From positions 3,795,362 to 3,859,361 of the forward strand of contig NC_058048.1 of NCBI RefSeq assembly GCF_020085105.1: a stretch of DNA of 64,000 nucleotides. Direction: 5' to 3'. The translations under genes were made by a program, and so were the position numbers. Below, in pieces: positions 49,401 to 61,091 of this stretch (the stretch's first letter is position 1; each line of letters starts with the position of its first letter). Source of the DNA: Siniperca chuatsi. Its lineage: Eukaryota > Chordata > Actinopteri > Centrarchiformes > Sinipercidae. A model generated the notes under the pieces. The model saw only the letters and a program-made list of their open reading frames with translations. It was not told where the DNA came from and searched no databases.

Positions 49401-52400
49401 TTGGGGGTGGGGTTCCCATAATGTGTGTCTTGGTGGTTCCATTAGGAAAATATGGGGCACATTTGCTTGATTGACAAGATGTTCTTCCTGCTTTTGAATT
49501 TTGGATTTCTGGCTGCAGTAACAGCATTGGACTGAAAACTCAAATCCACACTCAAAACTTCCCTTCAGAAACCTATACATTTTACACCAATTGTTTTAAC
49601 CCACTGCAAACTGATATGTGTATGGCATCCTATAGAGATATTATATATCAAGCCAACTAGCCTTAGTGGTTGTTCAGTGGGCAGAGTCGGGATGTGAGGT
49701 GTAATGACTGGAGCTGTGGAGCAGGTTCACAAAACAGAGTAGTAGAAAACTGAATATTCCCTGCTTGTCTGAATATACGTGGCAGTACAGGGTTTATTTT
49801 TCTATCTCAAGCTGTATGTCATCTACTATCACTGCACACCCACAGGCAGTGACTCACACAGAAACATTACACACTTTATTCATTTCTTTGTTTACTGTAC
49901 TCTAGACGTTTGTCTGGACGTTGATTTCTGGGTCCACTGGCCTGCACTGCACTCTCACTGCTCTGAATCATGCTGTTGTCATATTTTGCCAGCTCTGTGT
50001 CTGTCTTTTTGTCTCACTTGTTTCCTGTCGAGGAACAGTTATGACAGTTAACAAAGCTTCAGCATCGTTTGTAATCCCTCGCTCTTTCTCTTTCTCAACA
50101 GGAGTTCAATCAAAGTTCAGATGAGTGGAGAGCTAAAATGTCTGCCCACACCACTCATCACATTCTTCTATTCCTATCTCCTGACACTCTAACAGTATCT
50201 GCGGTTAAATACAGATATCTTGTGGATGCAGAAAGTTTAGTGAGGTACACTCCTGTGTTAGCACACATCAGTGTTGCGTAATATTTCAACATGTCCCCTC
50301 TTGCACACCAGCCCTGTATGCTTTGCTGCAGGGCAGGGCAATGGAAATATTCACATTTGGCAGGGACTAGGTCATCGCCAGTAAATATCTGACTCACTCT
50401 TCACCAGCTACTTGTAGTATTTTAGTTCTTGTTTCAGACTCCCCAAAGTAAATTTGCAAGTTAAGAGGAGGTGGAAAACCAGATGAGTCAGCATACTCAG
50501 TTGAGTCCTGTATGGGGTTTGTCATTGGTTGAGGGGAAGATTTTTTGAGAATGACATGGTGACAACATTTGGCAGCACATTATCAGTAGTGACATACCAA
50601 AGATTCTCAATAGTGGCCTTTATTTACCTCAATGGCAGATAGAAACAGGTCTTTATTTGGAACAGGCTTAAATTAGAAACAGTTTAATATTCCCAATAAC
50701 CCCTGTTCTCTTGTTATTGCAAACTCATAACTTCCTCCAGTTTACCTGCTTTGATAAATTCAGTATAATGTACATTTCCACAGCACTAACTCCATTACAA
50801 CAACAGAGTTATGCCACACTCACCACTTTGTTGCTTGTTTTATTTCCAGTCTCTTTCTACTTTTGAGGGTTTTTTGATTGCTGTGAAGTTAATATCAGTG
50901 AAACAATATTTCCAAAAGGAAATGGAAAAGAAATTCCAAATAACAGTCTTCCAGCTTTCCCTTCTCTTTTCATGTGAAAAATCTGGAGAAGTGTTCAGTT
51001 TCAACAACGGTAGTTTAACTTTGATCGAAAAAAAAAAGCAAAGTGGAAGTAATTAGTGAATACAAATTGTGTTTCTGTTAAAAAGAAAATCAGAGCAGCA
51101 GAGTGGTGAGGATGTGGTGATGGAATTAGTGCTGTGGAAATGTACATTATGCTGAAACTATCATGTGAATCCTGATAGTGTCAGTAATTCCACCCCCATA
51201 AATGATTTCATCCCAAGCCTTTATTAGCGACCAGCCTTTTTTTGTTTGTGCTGGCCTGGCTATTATTTGAGTCTCTGCAATTACTTGAATACTGTGTGTT
51301 AGATGAGAATTTACAGTAATAACATTAACATCTGTTGCTTTACTAAATGTGCTTGCTCAGATTGTTGAGATGGATTGTTCATCTGAACTGGGCTGGGCTT
51401 CAGAGTGTTCTGAGGCCTGAGGGAAATTGTCACAGACAGAACCTAATATGACCATAGAAGTGTTAAGAGAACTAGATACTGTGTTCAGAGATGTCGCCCC
51501 ATTCATTCTAATCTAAGTTACTCCTCAGGCATATAGTATGTCTTTCTCAGGCTTCTGCCTTTCTTTTTTGGCCCATAGAATATATACATTACAGTCTTAC
51601 TCTGGCTGAGCTGGTTGACTTCCTGCTCCTTCGTACATGAATGTCACAAAAATAATTTACTGATACAGCTATTCAAGACTTTTCAAATTTAATTGGACCT
51701 GATGGCTCAAATTCTGATTTTGATCTGTTTGTGATGCTCAGAAAAATTAATTCACCATTTAACAGCTGTTCCTTTTGTAATGAATGCATATGGGAAAAAG
51801 TCTTGTTGGGCCAGTGTGCGTCACATGATCTACAATACTGATTGTGGCCACTACACCTAAATCACCTACCAGCCCAGCACTGAATTCAACCCATAACCTT
51901 GAATGCATTCTCACAGAATATGCTACAAACCCAAGGTTTAACATGTCATGTAGTCACAGAAGTGATGTCAGCCAAAGAGAGAGCACCTATTGGCAGGACT
52001 ACGACTTACTGATGACAAGTATCATACAAGTGTAATTTTGTCAGGATGCCAGGACACAAAAAAACATTAAAAGACAGCTCCGACTCAGTCCTCATGACAA
52101 GAACGTGCAGAGATCACAGGGCGACTTAAAAATATGTAAAGAATTCTGAAGTCATTTTGGATATCATGGAGCGTAAGGTCCTGTACATGCCTCTGTGGAA
52201 TATTAATATCTACACTATAGTTATATCCAGTTGGTTGGCTGCAGGCATTTATACAGAGAACAGTGATTAAGTCTAGACATACAATATCAAAGGACTACTG
52301 AAGAAAATGTCAGTGCAGCAGTAAAATCACCACTTCCTCAGCTCTAACTTCCATCGGCCTGGCTATCAGTTACTGCAGCATCAACTGAAGACGTGATTAG

Positions 52401-53410
52401 TGGTGGCCCTGTCAAATTTAATGAGCGTGTCTTGACGACATATTCGACTTTCTGAAGCTATCTTCCCACTCAGAAAGTCAACTTGGATGCAGAATCTCTG
52501 ACATGGCACAATCAGGAGGTCCTTATTGGTGGAGTCTATCGTCTTGATTGAGCTCAAGTTTCGCCAATGAGGCACCAGACGGGGCCAGATCTCCCTGGGG
52601 CATTAGCAAAGTGGGAAGGAAATACAATAAAGTGTCAAGGCCAATTAAACTCTAAATGCATTAGGTCCAGCTCGCCCATTGCTAGCTTATTTGCAACAAA
52701 ATGATTCTAGGAAAGTTGCTGCCACCCTTTTTGCAAAATGTAAAAATGCTGTAAGAGTTTGCTGCCTGGGTCAACATGCAGGACATAAATTCTGGTGCAG
52801 CAGACTCCATCCTGGCCATTATGGCCATTAATTCACCTCTCTGTGGAAGGCCCAAGACATGGAAAAAAAGTGAGTGATGTTTAATGGAGTGCAGAACTGT
52901 CCCGATTCACCAACATGCTTCATCACTCCCATCAGCCATTAGCCATTACTGTAACATTTTAAAATAACACATAAGTAATCATACAGGCACGTCATAAATG
53001 ACAGGCAAAATAAGTAAACATAAATATGGCCTGCTGGCTTCTAGCATTACTCTCAAGTAACAGTGGATCAATAATTGGTCTGTGTGTATGCTGGCTCAGA
53101 GAGATTACTTTGTTGGTAGACAATCATGATCACTTCATGCAGCGAATACTTCATAATCCATCCAGGCAGGGTTTTTCACCCTTTTTCATGGTCCTCTCAC
53201 CCCGACACCTTGGGGTAGAAAGCCCGTCAGACGCCTAAGGGACTTAAGGCTGCCTCTCAATATGCTAAAGACTTTCCTTACCTGCACCATAGAGAGCGTC
53301 CTGACAGGCGGCATCACCGTCTGGTTTGGAAACATCAGATGTCAGCTCTCTCTGGGGGCAGTAAGCTCTCTTTCTAAAGGACACATCATGTGATCAATAA
53401 TCAATGGAAA
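49401..53410. other. Intergenic region, nothing assigned
   Basis: Long A+T-rich region with only spurious frames. The stretch 52690-52960 is free of recognised repeats and reads like possible conserved non-coding sequence, but only comparison with other fish could show that. Confidence 0.4.
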
Positions 53411-53803
53411 ACCATTGGTGGCAGAGCGGCTAAAGCTCCTGCCTCCCAATAAGGAGATCGTGGGTTCGATTCCCGGACCAGACCAACATCACACAATCTC
53501 TCTGGGTGGAGTCTGCATGTCCTCCCCGTGTTACCGTGGGTTCTCTCCGGGTTCTCCGGCTTCCTCCCACCGTCCAAAGACATGCATGTGTAGGTTAATT
53601 GATAACTCTAAATTGCCCGTATTGAATGAATGTGAGAGTGAATGGTTGTCTGTCCTTGTCTGTGTCTGTGTTAGCCCTGCGACGAGTTGGCCACTGTCCA
53701 GGGTGTACCCTGCCTAAGGCCCAAAGTCACTGGGATAGGCTCCAGTCACCCGCGACCCCTAACGGGACCAAGCGGTAGAAAATGGATGGATGGATGGATG
53801 GAT
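53411..53803 (+). mobile_element. tRNA-derived SINE with (TGGA)n tail
   Basis: The A box TGGCAGAGCGG (53419-53429) and the perfect B box GGTTCGATTCC (53463-53473) form a tRNA-like head. It is followed by the familiar teleost body with TCCTCCCACCGTCCAAAGAC, GGTTAATTGATAACTCTAAA, TGGGATAGGCTCCAG and AAGCGGTAGAAAATGGATGG. It ends in a TGGA repeat (53782-53803). With an intact B box and tail it is the best-preserved SINE here. Confidence 0.85.
53782..53803 (+). repeat. (TGGA)n SINE tail
   Basis: About five TGGA units forming the 3' tail of the SINE. Confidence 0.95.
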
Positions 53804-54104
53804 ATAATATAAAAATATAAAACATTTTACATTTATAACAAAATCCAAAAAAACAGTTAGGCAATGCCCAGAAGCAACAGTTAAAAAAAAACCCATTAAC
53901 ATGACATTACAAAAAAGAGTCATTCAAACCATGTGAGACCATTGCATTAGGTTTGTCTATCCAGAACATTTCTCTTTGAGACAGAAGTTTTGGGAGGTCT
54001 CCGCCACGCTTAACTGGCACATGTTCAAAGACAAACAGCAAAGAAACCATGGTTCACTTCTATTTAGTTTTTGTCCATAGCATACCTTGTAGTTGGTTAT
54101 TTGG

Positions 54105-54350
54105 TCTGTCTGTCTGCTGTTTGGTGCTGAGCAGGTAGTGTACAGTGGGTGTAGCAGAGCTTTTTCACTAGAAACAGCTGCCTGCTGATGAGAGCAGTAA
54201 GAGTGAATTTAGTTGCAGACCGTAGAACCAAAACAGAGAGCTGTAAGATACTAAAATGCTCTGCAGAGTCAAGGGATAATTCTCTGTGAGTTTGTCGGTA
54301 TGAGCAACACCTTTCACCTTCGATCCATAGTTAATATAAAAATACACACG
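54105..54350 (-). repeat. Dispersed repeat family R1, copy C
   Basis: Shares with copy B the blocks GTCTGTCTGCTGTTTGGTGC, AGGTAGTGTACAGTG, AGAGCTTTTTCACT, AACAGCTGCCTGCTG, and the ATAATTCTCTGTGAG end. It is shorter than copies A and B. Confidence 0.6.
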
Positions 54351-55333
54351 TTTACCTTTTGTCAAAGTAAATGTGAGAGTTTAAGAAGGTGAATTTGTTA
54401 CCGTGCTAGTCATCTGTTCAAAGCCTTGTACACATTTACAGGAATGTTAGCAGGTTTGATTTTGATCAGTCTAGTGTTAACAGCCTAGTTACTGTCTGTT
54501 ATAGATCATATTTTAAAGTTGTTTGCTCTTGCTGATGTCATTTCACCCTCCTCTGCCATAGAGCTTACATCTTTATGCTATTTATGTATGTGACCTGACA
54601 GAAGGAAATATTGGCTCAGCAGTGATGGCCATCCTTGGAATATGAACATGTGCATCATTACAGTATGATATAATTTGCTGGCACTGGCCGGCCAGTTCAG
54701 TTTTACTTAGAGAATAAACTAAAACTATCCATCAATCACATTCATTTCCTGCTTCCTGGAGTCCTCGCTGCTTAACCAAGGGTAACTTTAGGTCAAATCA
54801 TTCCTTCCACAACAGTAGAAGATGAGTACTATGATTAATGACATATGTATTCCCTCAGAAATAGACATTTTCCCAAACCTCATCCTTCCAAATTAACTTT
54901 TGAATCTTTTGAATACAGCTCTAGTAATTTTCTGATTCAAAGAATATTAACATAATATTAACTTCCCTTAACAACAAGCCCTTCAAACTAAATGGCAAAA
55001 TATGACATTTCTCAATACCTTTGAAAACAACCGTTGACAAACCCAGGATATTGCTTGAAAGCTCTTGATCAAGGTAAATATATGTCAACAGAACACAGTA
55101 TACAATATACAGCTTCTAAAACCATTGCTCTTTAGAGTTCTTTAGAGTTGTAGAAAAGCATGAACATTGCTGTAGCACCAAACCAAGGGCACTGCTGGAA
55201 ACCTCCAGACTTGAGGAGAAACGTGTCCACATATTACTTCTAAAAACAATATTCAGATCTAGTCTGGAATGTATTATATTTGGTAATTATTAAATTTAGT
55301 TTCCAAACTAGATGTGCCAGTGCTACATAATGC

Positions 55334-55610
55334 TTTTGGAAGTCACAAATATTCAACCTTAGGTAATGGAACTGGAAACACAATGTGTAAATTTGGAAGC
55401 TAGATACTGGATTTGGAAAGGAACCTATTATACTAAATTATATAATAAAATATACTAATTATAGAATTTGGAAGTTCCAAATTCAACTTGCAGCCCCATT
55501 GATTTTGGAAGTCACACATTGAGGTCTTTTACCTTCCAAATCTAGTAACCTGACTTCCAAAACCTATACGTCAACTTCCAAATTCTTCAGTTAGTTAGTT
55601 TTGGAAATTA
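55334..55610. repeat. Cluster of TTTGGAAG motifs in both orientations
   Basis: At least nine copies of TTTGGAA(G) or its complement (C)TTCCAAA in under 300 bases, irregularly spaced. One pair forms a perfect 10-base inverted repeat around a single G (55464-55484). It is not a regular tandem array. Confidence 0.7.
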
Positions 55611-56009
55611 TTTCTTGTTAGTGTTGCACACTGGGAATGGAACTTCTGTGTCCACAGGTGGAATTTACTTTTTAGTTCTGGAAGTCAGGCTTCAAAGGAA
55701 ACATTTCTAACAAGTACAAAAGTGTTTGTATCATGTTGTCCAAAATGTGTTTACATATATATCTATTACCTTATCTATTATTATTATTAACCTTCACACT
55801 AAATGAGCTTTTAGACTGTCTGACACTCCAGGCTTTTTCATGTTTCATATCAACCCATTAGCCTTGATTTTGGATCATTGTGCCAATCCCTGGATTGTTC
55901 AGTTTTTAAATGTTCAATGCCAACATTTTTTAAATGTAAAATTAAAATTTTAAACAATATCCATGAATGGAAAATTCAATATATTTAAATTTTGGTTAAA
56001 GGAAACTGA

Positions 56010-56400
56010 TTTTACACATCAAAGTGTGTCTCCAGGTGTTGAGGAGTACTGCTACATATGTGAAAAAAGTTGTATGCAGCTTTTTGTGGCTCCAGAGGGA
56101 GCTGTGTGAAGAAGTCTGATAAATGTCCTCAAGTGATGTCACTTGAGTCAGTATCAGTGGGGCTTGAAGACAAGTTTGAAAATGAAAAAAATGGAGTGGG
56201 GTGATGGGCGCTACTAGCATAACACACCTGAATCTCCAGACTGAACTGTCGGTGGGTGAATGGCATTGTGGATAATGTAGGCACCAGGTTTTGACACAGT
56301 TGAAGAATGTGTGGAATAAAAGAGACGATATCGCTGATATCCTGTTTTTTAACTGTCCATTGTGAGTCAATGTTATAGGAGTGTAATGCTAACTCTTTTA
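56010..56400. repeat. Probable dispersed teleost repeat R5
   Basis: Contains GTGGCTCCAGAGGGAGCTGT, AAGTGATGTCACTTGAGTCA and CTGAACTGTCGGTGGGTGAA, which I recognise as text common in fish genomes. There is no second copy in the window. It abuts R4 copy B. Confidence 0.4.
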
Positions 56401-56660
56401 AGGTTAGGCAACTAAAACTTGGATAAGATGGTTGAACCGTAGTTATGGCTAAAATAAGACAATAATTGCTGGTCTGAGACGGGATGCAAACTCTGGTTTC
56501 TGACCTGAAACACGCCACGGCCACCCACTACCCTGACATCTTAAACCTCACTTTTCACTCTGCTACATGAAGGGTACACTGCTTCTTGAACTGGCCGAGA
56601 ATCTTGGATGTAAACTACTTCAAAATCATCCAATATGAACATACTGGACTGTTTCATACA
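56390..56660 (+). repeat. Dispersed repeat family R4, copy B
   Basis: Homologous to 48060-48410 in the same orientation (GAAGGGTACACTGC, AAATCATCCAATATGAACA). It is strongly diverged from copy A, so it is an old family. Confidence 0.5.
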
Positions 56661-57948
56661 CAGAGCAACTTAATAAATTAACTTCAGTCTTCATGCTTTA
56701 TCCACTGTACTGAGCAAAGTGGTATATTTTACTTGTGGTATATTTTACTTGTGTTATAATTGATATGAACAGTGTTGCCTTTTTAGACTTGGTAGAGGTT
56801 GAAAGCCAGACAGCTTTTACACCCTACCACAATTCCCAAAGAACTGCTGTAAACTGGCTAAAGTAGCACAAAGACATGGTGAACATCTGCAAAGGGTTGG
56901 ACAAACCCTAATGTTTGTTGTACTGCCAGCAGCTTCAGAAGTTTAAAAGCTTTCTGGAAGTGCACAGAGGCTTGATGCCCAAGATGGAGTGTGAAGAGCT
57001 TCTGTGCGAAGTAGGGGTTAATGTGTGACAGACATATTAGAAGAAATTGCGCTTTTATCGCAGTCATTGCCAGTGAGAGGAGTATCACTACCATGGGCTG
57101 ACAGGCTAATGAGAAGAATCATTAGGGTGCTTCCTGCAGTGATGGCCAGTACTGGTGAGAGGAGGCTAGAAGCCCTTCTAACAACATCAACTTAACAAGC
57201 AATGCAAGGAAGAAGCAGACTGACTCTCTGGTGTTTTCTCAGGCATTCATTAAGCAGACATGCTGTTTAGTACAGGATCAAATAGCACCTCAGCTGCTCT
57301 GTATATGGACTTACTTGAACTCTATAAAGTGACTGAAATTGACCTTAGTCCATGCACGGCGATTATGTGACGGTGTCCATTCCTGAAAAGGAGTGTTCTG
57401 TATTCGACTATCCAGTGATGACACACATCATTTGTAAGACACTGGTTCTCGCAACTTTTGATACCACATCACTACAAGGCTTGAATGGTAGCAACATGAC
57501 TCAGCTTGGTGTAAATACCACTCAACTATGAAAAAACGCAGGAAGTGTGTGACTTTGACGACAGAAAAGGCCTTTATTTACTTAAAACGAAAAGGTTGTC
57601 AGAATGTATAACAGTGAGCACATACCACAACATAACACATAACTACTTCCATCACTTCCTGTGTGTACAACCAAGCATGAAACCATTAATACCTTTGAGG
57701 AGAGATTGTGCCAAAGTGTTTGTCCTTATCCCCTTTTGTACAGAGAGATCAGGGAGCTGTGATGTAGGAGGGAGGAGTCTATGGCCTACATGGTTCTCGT
57801 CCTGCCTTTGAGTGTGGCCGTGCAAAACAGGCATAAACACCTTTATCTTAGTAACTAGTTTGTTAATAGTATACTGAAGCCTTTAACAATGATCATGATC
57901 TTCCCCTAAACTTAACCAAACCTAAACCTTAGAGCTGGCAGATCAGCA
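56661..57948. other. Intergenic region, nothing recognised
   Basis: Only short spurious frames on both strands; no repeat was assigned. Confidence 0.4.
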
Positions 57949-58086
57949 CTTTTTCACAACAGTCAATTTAACACAATACCAGGACCCTGAAACTGAAGCA
58001 GCTAAATGAAATTCAGCCATCATTAATTTGATCATCTACACCTGTGCTTTTCCTACGGTGACAAAATGTATTCTGTGAAAAAGGCC
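57949..58086 (+). mobile_element. Partial copy of the hairpin MITE at 59845-60098
   Basis: Shares AGGACCCTGAAACTGAAGCA, GCTAAATGAAATTCAGCCAT, ACACCTGTGCTTTTCCTAC and the terminal CTGTGAAAAAGGCC with the full copy. The left half is missing. Confidence 0.75.
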
Positions 58087-59055
58087 CATATTTGGAACCA
58101 TCACAAATGTTCTTATTATTTAGTTATGAGGACTTGCTGGCTCATCCCCTTGTAATGTGGATTACAACACATTTTTAAAAAATGGCTTTTGCTGTATGCT
58201 AAGGCAATTCATTATGACATTCAATTATAATGAAAATGAATTGCAAAAAGACAAATGGTTTGGGGGCAAAATAGACAGCCTTAACACAAAACAAAAAATA
58301 AATAACTTTATTGGTTATTTTGGTGTATGATTACTGGTCTGTGATCTGTAATTAAGTGAATGATAAACTAATTATGTCACAATCTTTTAATTTACAGTAT
58401 TTCACTGCTTTGTGGTTACAGTCTCTATTTCTCACTTTGTCTTATATATTTTTGTTTTTATTCTTTTCTTTTTGCACAGGAGGTAGATTATTCTTATTTT
58501 ATTTTTCACTTTAATTAGTGATGTCACAGCAGGTGTTAAAGACTAATCTGTTTTGCATTTCAATCAGGAGAATAAAAACACTTATGTTTAGAAGGTTTTC
58601 AACAATGTCACATGAATGTTTAGGAAGTACTTCATCAGAAAACATTGTTTTAAAAAATAAGGTTATTGTATTTTTTCTTAAAATGATATTGCTGTCATCA
58701 GTTAATATTGCTGAGTCCCCTGGATTATTTCAACACATTTATTTATAAACTTGTGGTCCGTGTGATAATCGTGTCAACTGTATTACTTTGCTGTGACGTG
58801 TGGGATGTATGGATTTAATAACTGGGATAGTGCTGGCTTGGGGATAATACTGAGTCATTATTCATCACTCATCCATGTATTTTACTGTGGTCTCACACGG
58901 CGGCTGCACACCACCGCCTCACCCCCCTTCACCATCTGCCCAAACAACAGACAGACCCCTGACCATCAGCTTACTGTGGGATTAAACCTGACCAGACTCA
59001 CAAGCCTCGCACTTAACCTGTCAAGACAGCCTGCTAATTCACAGTCTGTGTGTGG

Positions 59056-59056
<1 letters not shown>

Positions 59057-59085
<29 letters not shown>
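59057..59085 (+). repeat. (TG)n microsatellite
   Basis: About 14 uninterrupted TG units. Confidence 0.97.
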
Positions 59086-59087
<2 letters not shown>

Positions 59088-59464
59088 AAGAACTGGTCCC
59101 ACAGAGAGAAACACTATTTTTTTCACAACACATGTCAATTAGAGGTTACAGTCTTAGCCCTAAGCGAACTTTGTATTAATTTTGTTTATTACTGTGATTA
59201 TTGTTAAAGAGGATCATCAGGCGTATTGGATGACTGGTAGTTTGTCAGGGATAACTTTGCAAAAGGAGCTACAGTTAATGCTGCTCCTGCAATTGAGTAC
59301 TGCTTACTGCATATCAGTTGTTTGAATCTCACTCAAATATATGTTTGGCTGTGTACAAAGTTTAAAAAAAATCAAGCCCAGCCAAGAAATAACTCTCTAA
59401 GCTTTTTGATGGTTTAAACTAACAACATATAACATGTTAATCAGTAAAATGTGCACATGCTGTT

Positions 59465-59770
59465 CTTTTTTTTAACTTTGGACAGAGCTAGGCTTGCTGT
59501 TTCACCGTGCTTCCAGTCTTTATTCTAAACTGAGTTAATCGCCTGCTGGCTCTGGCCATATTAAGCGTACAGAGAGATTGGAATTAATCTTACTCTGGGC
59601 AAAAAAGCAATAAGCGTATTTCCACAAAATGTCTAACTATTCATTATGACATTTTGGCCTTGGAGATTTTTAGTCTGGAATGAGGATGTGTTTAGTCTAG
59701 CTTAGCATAAAGACTGAAGGCATGGGGAAACTGCTAGCTTGGCTCCATCCAAAGTTTAAAATACGTCTAA
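59465..59770. mobile_element. R2 family, copies in inverted arrangement
   Basis: The left arm (about 59475-59535, plus) and right arm (about 59695-59765, minus) are inverted copies of the same R2 sequence. Both carry AACTTTGGA, GGAGCC/GAGCTAGGCT, GCTGTTTC/GCAGTTTCCCC and CAGTCTTTAT in matching order. The middle contains the rest of one R2 copy (GCGTATTTCCACAAAATGTC). It is either a complete fold-back element or two copies head to head. Confidence 0.6.
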
Positions 59771-59844
59771 AAACAAGAATTCAAAGTTTCAGAGAGAGTT
59801 AAGTGCTAGAATTTATTTTTGCCAACAGTGACAGTGCGCAGCAT

Positions 59845-60098
59845 AGGCCTTTTTCACAGTAAACATTATGACTTGTTATAGCAGGAAAAGCACAGGTGTT
59901 ACTAATAACAGTAACAATGGCTCTGTTCTATTCAAGTGTCACAGTAAGTCATGGCAGTGTGACAGTGAGCCAGCGTGCACAATACTAGGACCCTGAAACT
60001 GAAGCAGCTAAATGGAATTCAGCCATCATATATTGTATTACTTACACCTGTGCTTTTCCTACTGTGACATGTCAACATGTCTTCTGTGAAAAAGGCCT
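59845..60098. mobile_element. Hairpin MITE with perfect 15-bp terminal inverted repeats
   Basis: Begins AGGCCTTTTTCACAG and ends with its exact reverse complement. The arms remain similar for about 55 bases (AGGAAAAGCACAGGTGTTACT against ACTTACACCTGTGCTTTTCCT). It is 254 bases long with no coding capacity, so it is a non-autonomous DNA transposon or fold-back element. The target duplication is unclear. Confidence 0.8.
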
Positions 60099-60359
60099 GT
60101 CTTGTCATCACAGTGAGGTTGCCAGGTTTAGTACCAGGTATGAGACCAAAACCAATACCTGTGCTTACTGACCGTATCTGGCAAACTGCACTATAGACAG
60201 AGACACTGCACATAAGTGCTAGGTGGATGGATAAAATGTTATTCATTAAGAAATAGCTCCAACATGTTACTCTACATACATTCACAAATTTCTGTTCATG
60301 CAAGGGGTTAAATATACAATATACATTATGTAAATAAGATAGCTTTTAAAGTGTTGTTA

Positions 60360-60550
60360 GGCATATTTTTTAACAGCACACAGAGCCAAGCTAGCTGTTT
60401 CCCTTGTTTTATGTCTTCATGCTAGGCTAGGCTAATCATGTCCTGATACCCCTAGCTCCATGCTTAAGGCACATATATGAGATTGATATCAATCTTCTCA
60501 TCTCACTCTCAGAAAGAAAGCTAATAAGCGCATTTTCCAAAACTGAACCA
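60360..60550 (+). repeat. Dispersed repeat family R2, copy C
   Basis: Has CACAGAGCCAAGCTAGCTGT, TTTCCCTTGTTTTATGTCTTC, a GCTAGGCTAGGCTAAT block, CAATCTTCTCATCTCACTCT and AATAAGCGCATTTTCC, collinear with copies A and B. Confidence 0.65.
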
Positions 60551-61091
60551 ACACATAAATACATCAGTTTTATGGGCACTTAAGCAAAACATGAACAAAG
60601 TGACAGTTCTTCTACATGAAATGTAATATTTATTGGTTGTCTTTCATACTGGAGATCACACCAGCTTGTAATGACCCAAAGCAAATCTCACCTGGTACTA
60701 TATTCAGTTGTTTTGTCTCCCAGTTGAATAAGATTAGAGGTAGTGCAGTTTGGATTTCTTCAACTAAAGTACAACTTTAGACATGCAACTTTGGTCAAAC
60801 AGCTCAGACTGTACATGACCTTTCTTTCTTTGTTTACATTGTTTTCATTTGATTCATGTCAAATGAATCAAATCTTAGGAAAAGTGTGAGATCATAACAC
60901 AGCCAGCAAAATATATCAGTAACTCAGGAACTTTCACAATTCAAGGAGAAGTGAAACAGTCATAGGAATATGGCATCTGTTAGGCATCACAGGAAGCCGA
61001 TAAAGCCTACCAAAACCAAATTAGTCAACAGTAATCAAAAGTCACTTGCTTGTGGTCATTGCGACATGGCTGGCTTGGGTGTGTCCTGAAC
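60551..61091. other. Intergenic region, nothing recognised
   Basis: A+T-rich with no credible frames. It includes a 14-base inverted repeat near 60848-60873 (GATTCAT...ATGAATC). Confidence 0.4.

Larger units (their letters stand above)
53804..56009. other. Intergenic region with an R1 repeat copy and a TTTGGAAG motif cluster
   Basis: Apart from the R1 copy (54105-54350) and the motif cluster (55334-55610), which are listed separately, I recognise nothing. There are no credible coding frames. Confidence 0.4.

Noticed and set aside
53419-53480. Possible tRNA gene
   Set aside because: The intact pol III boxes belong to a SINE, as shown by the attached body and TGGA tail.
56858-57094. 78-codon minus-strand frame with hydrophobic start
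   Set aside because: No family resemblance and no splice or poly(A) context; probably chance.
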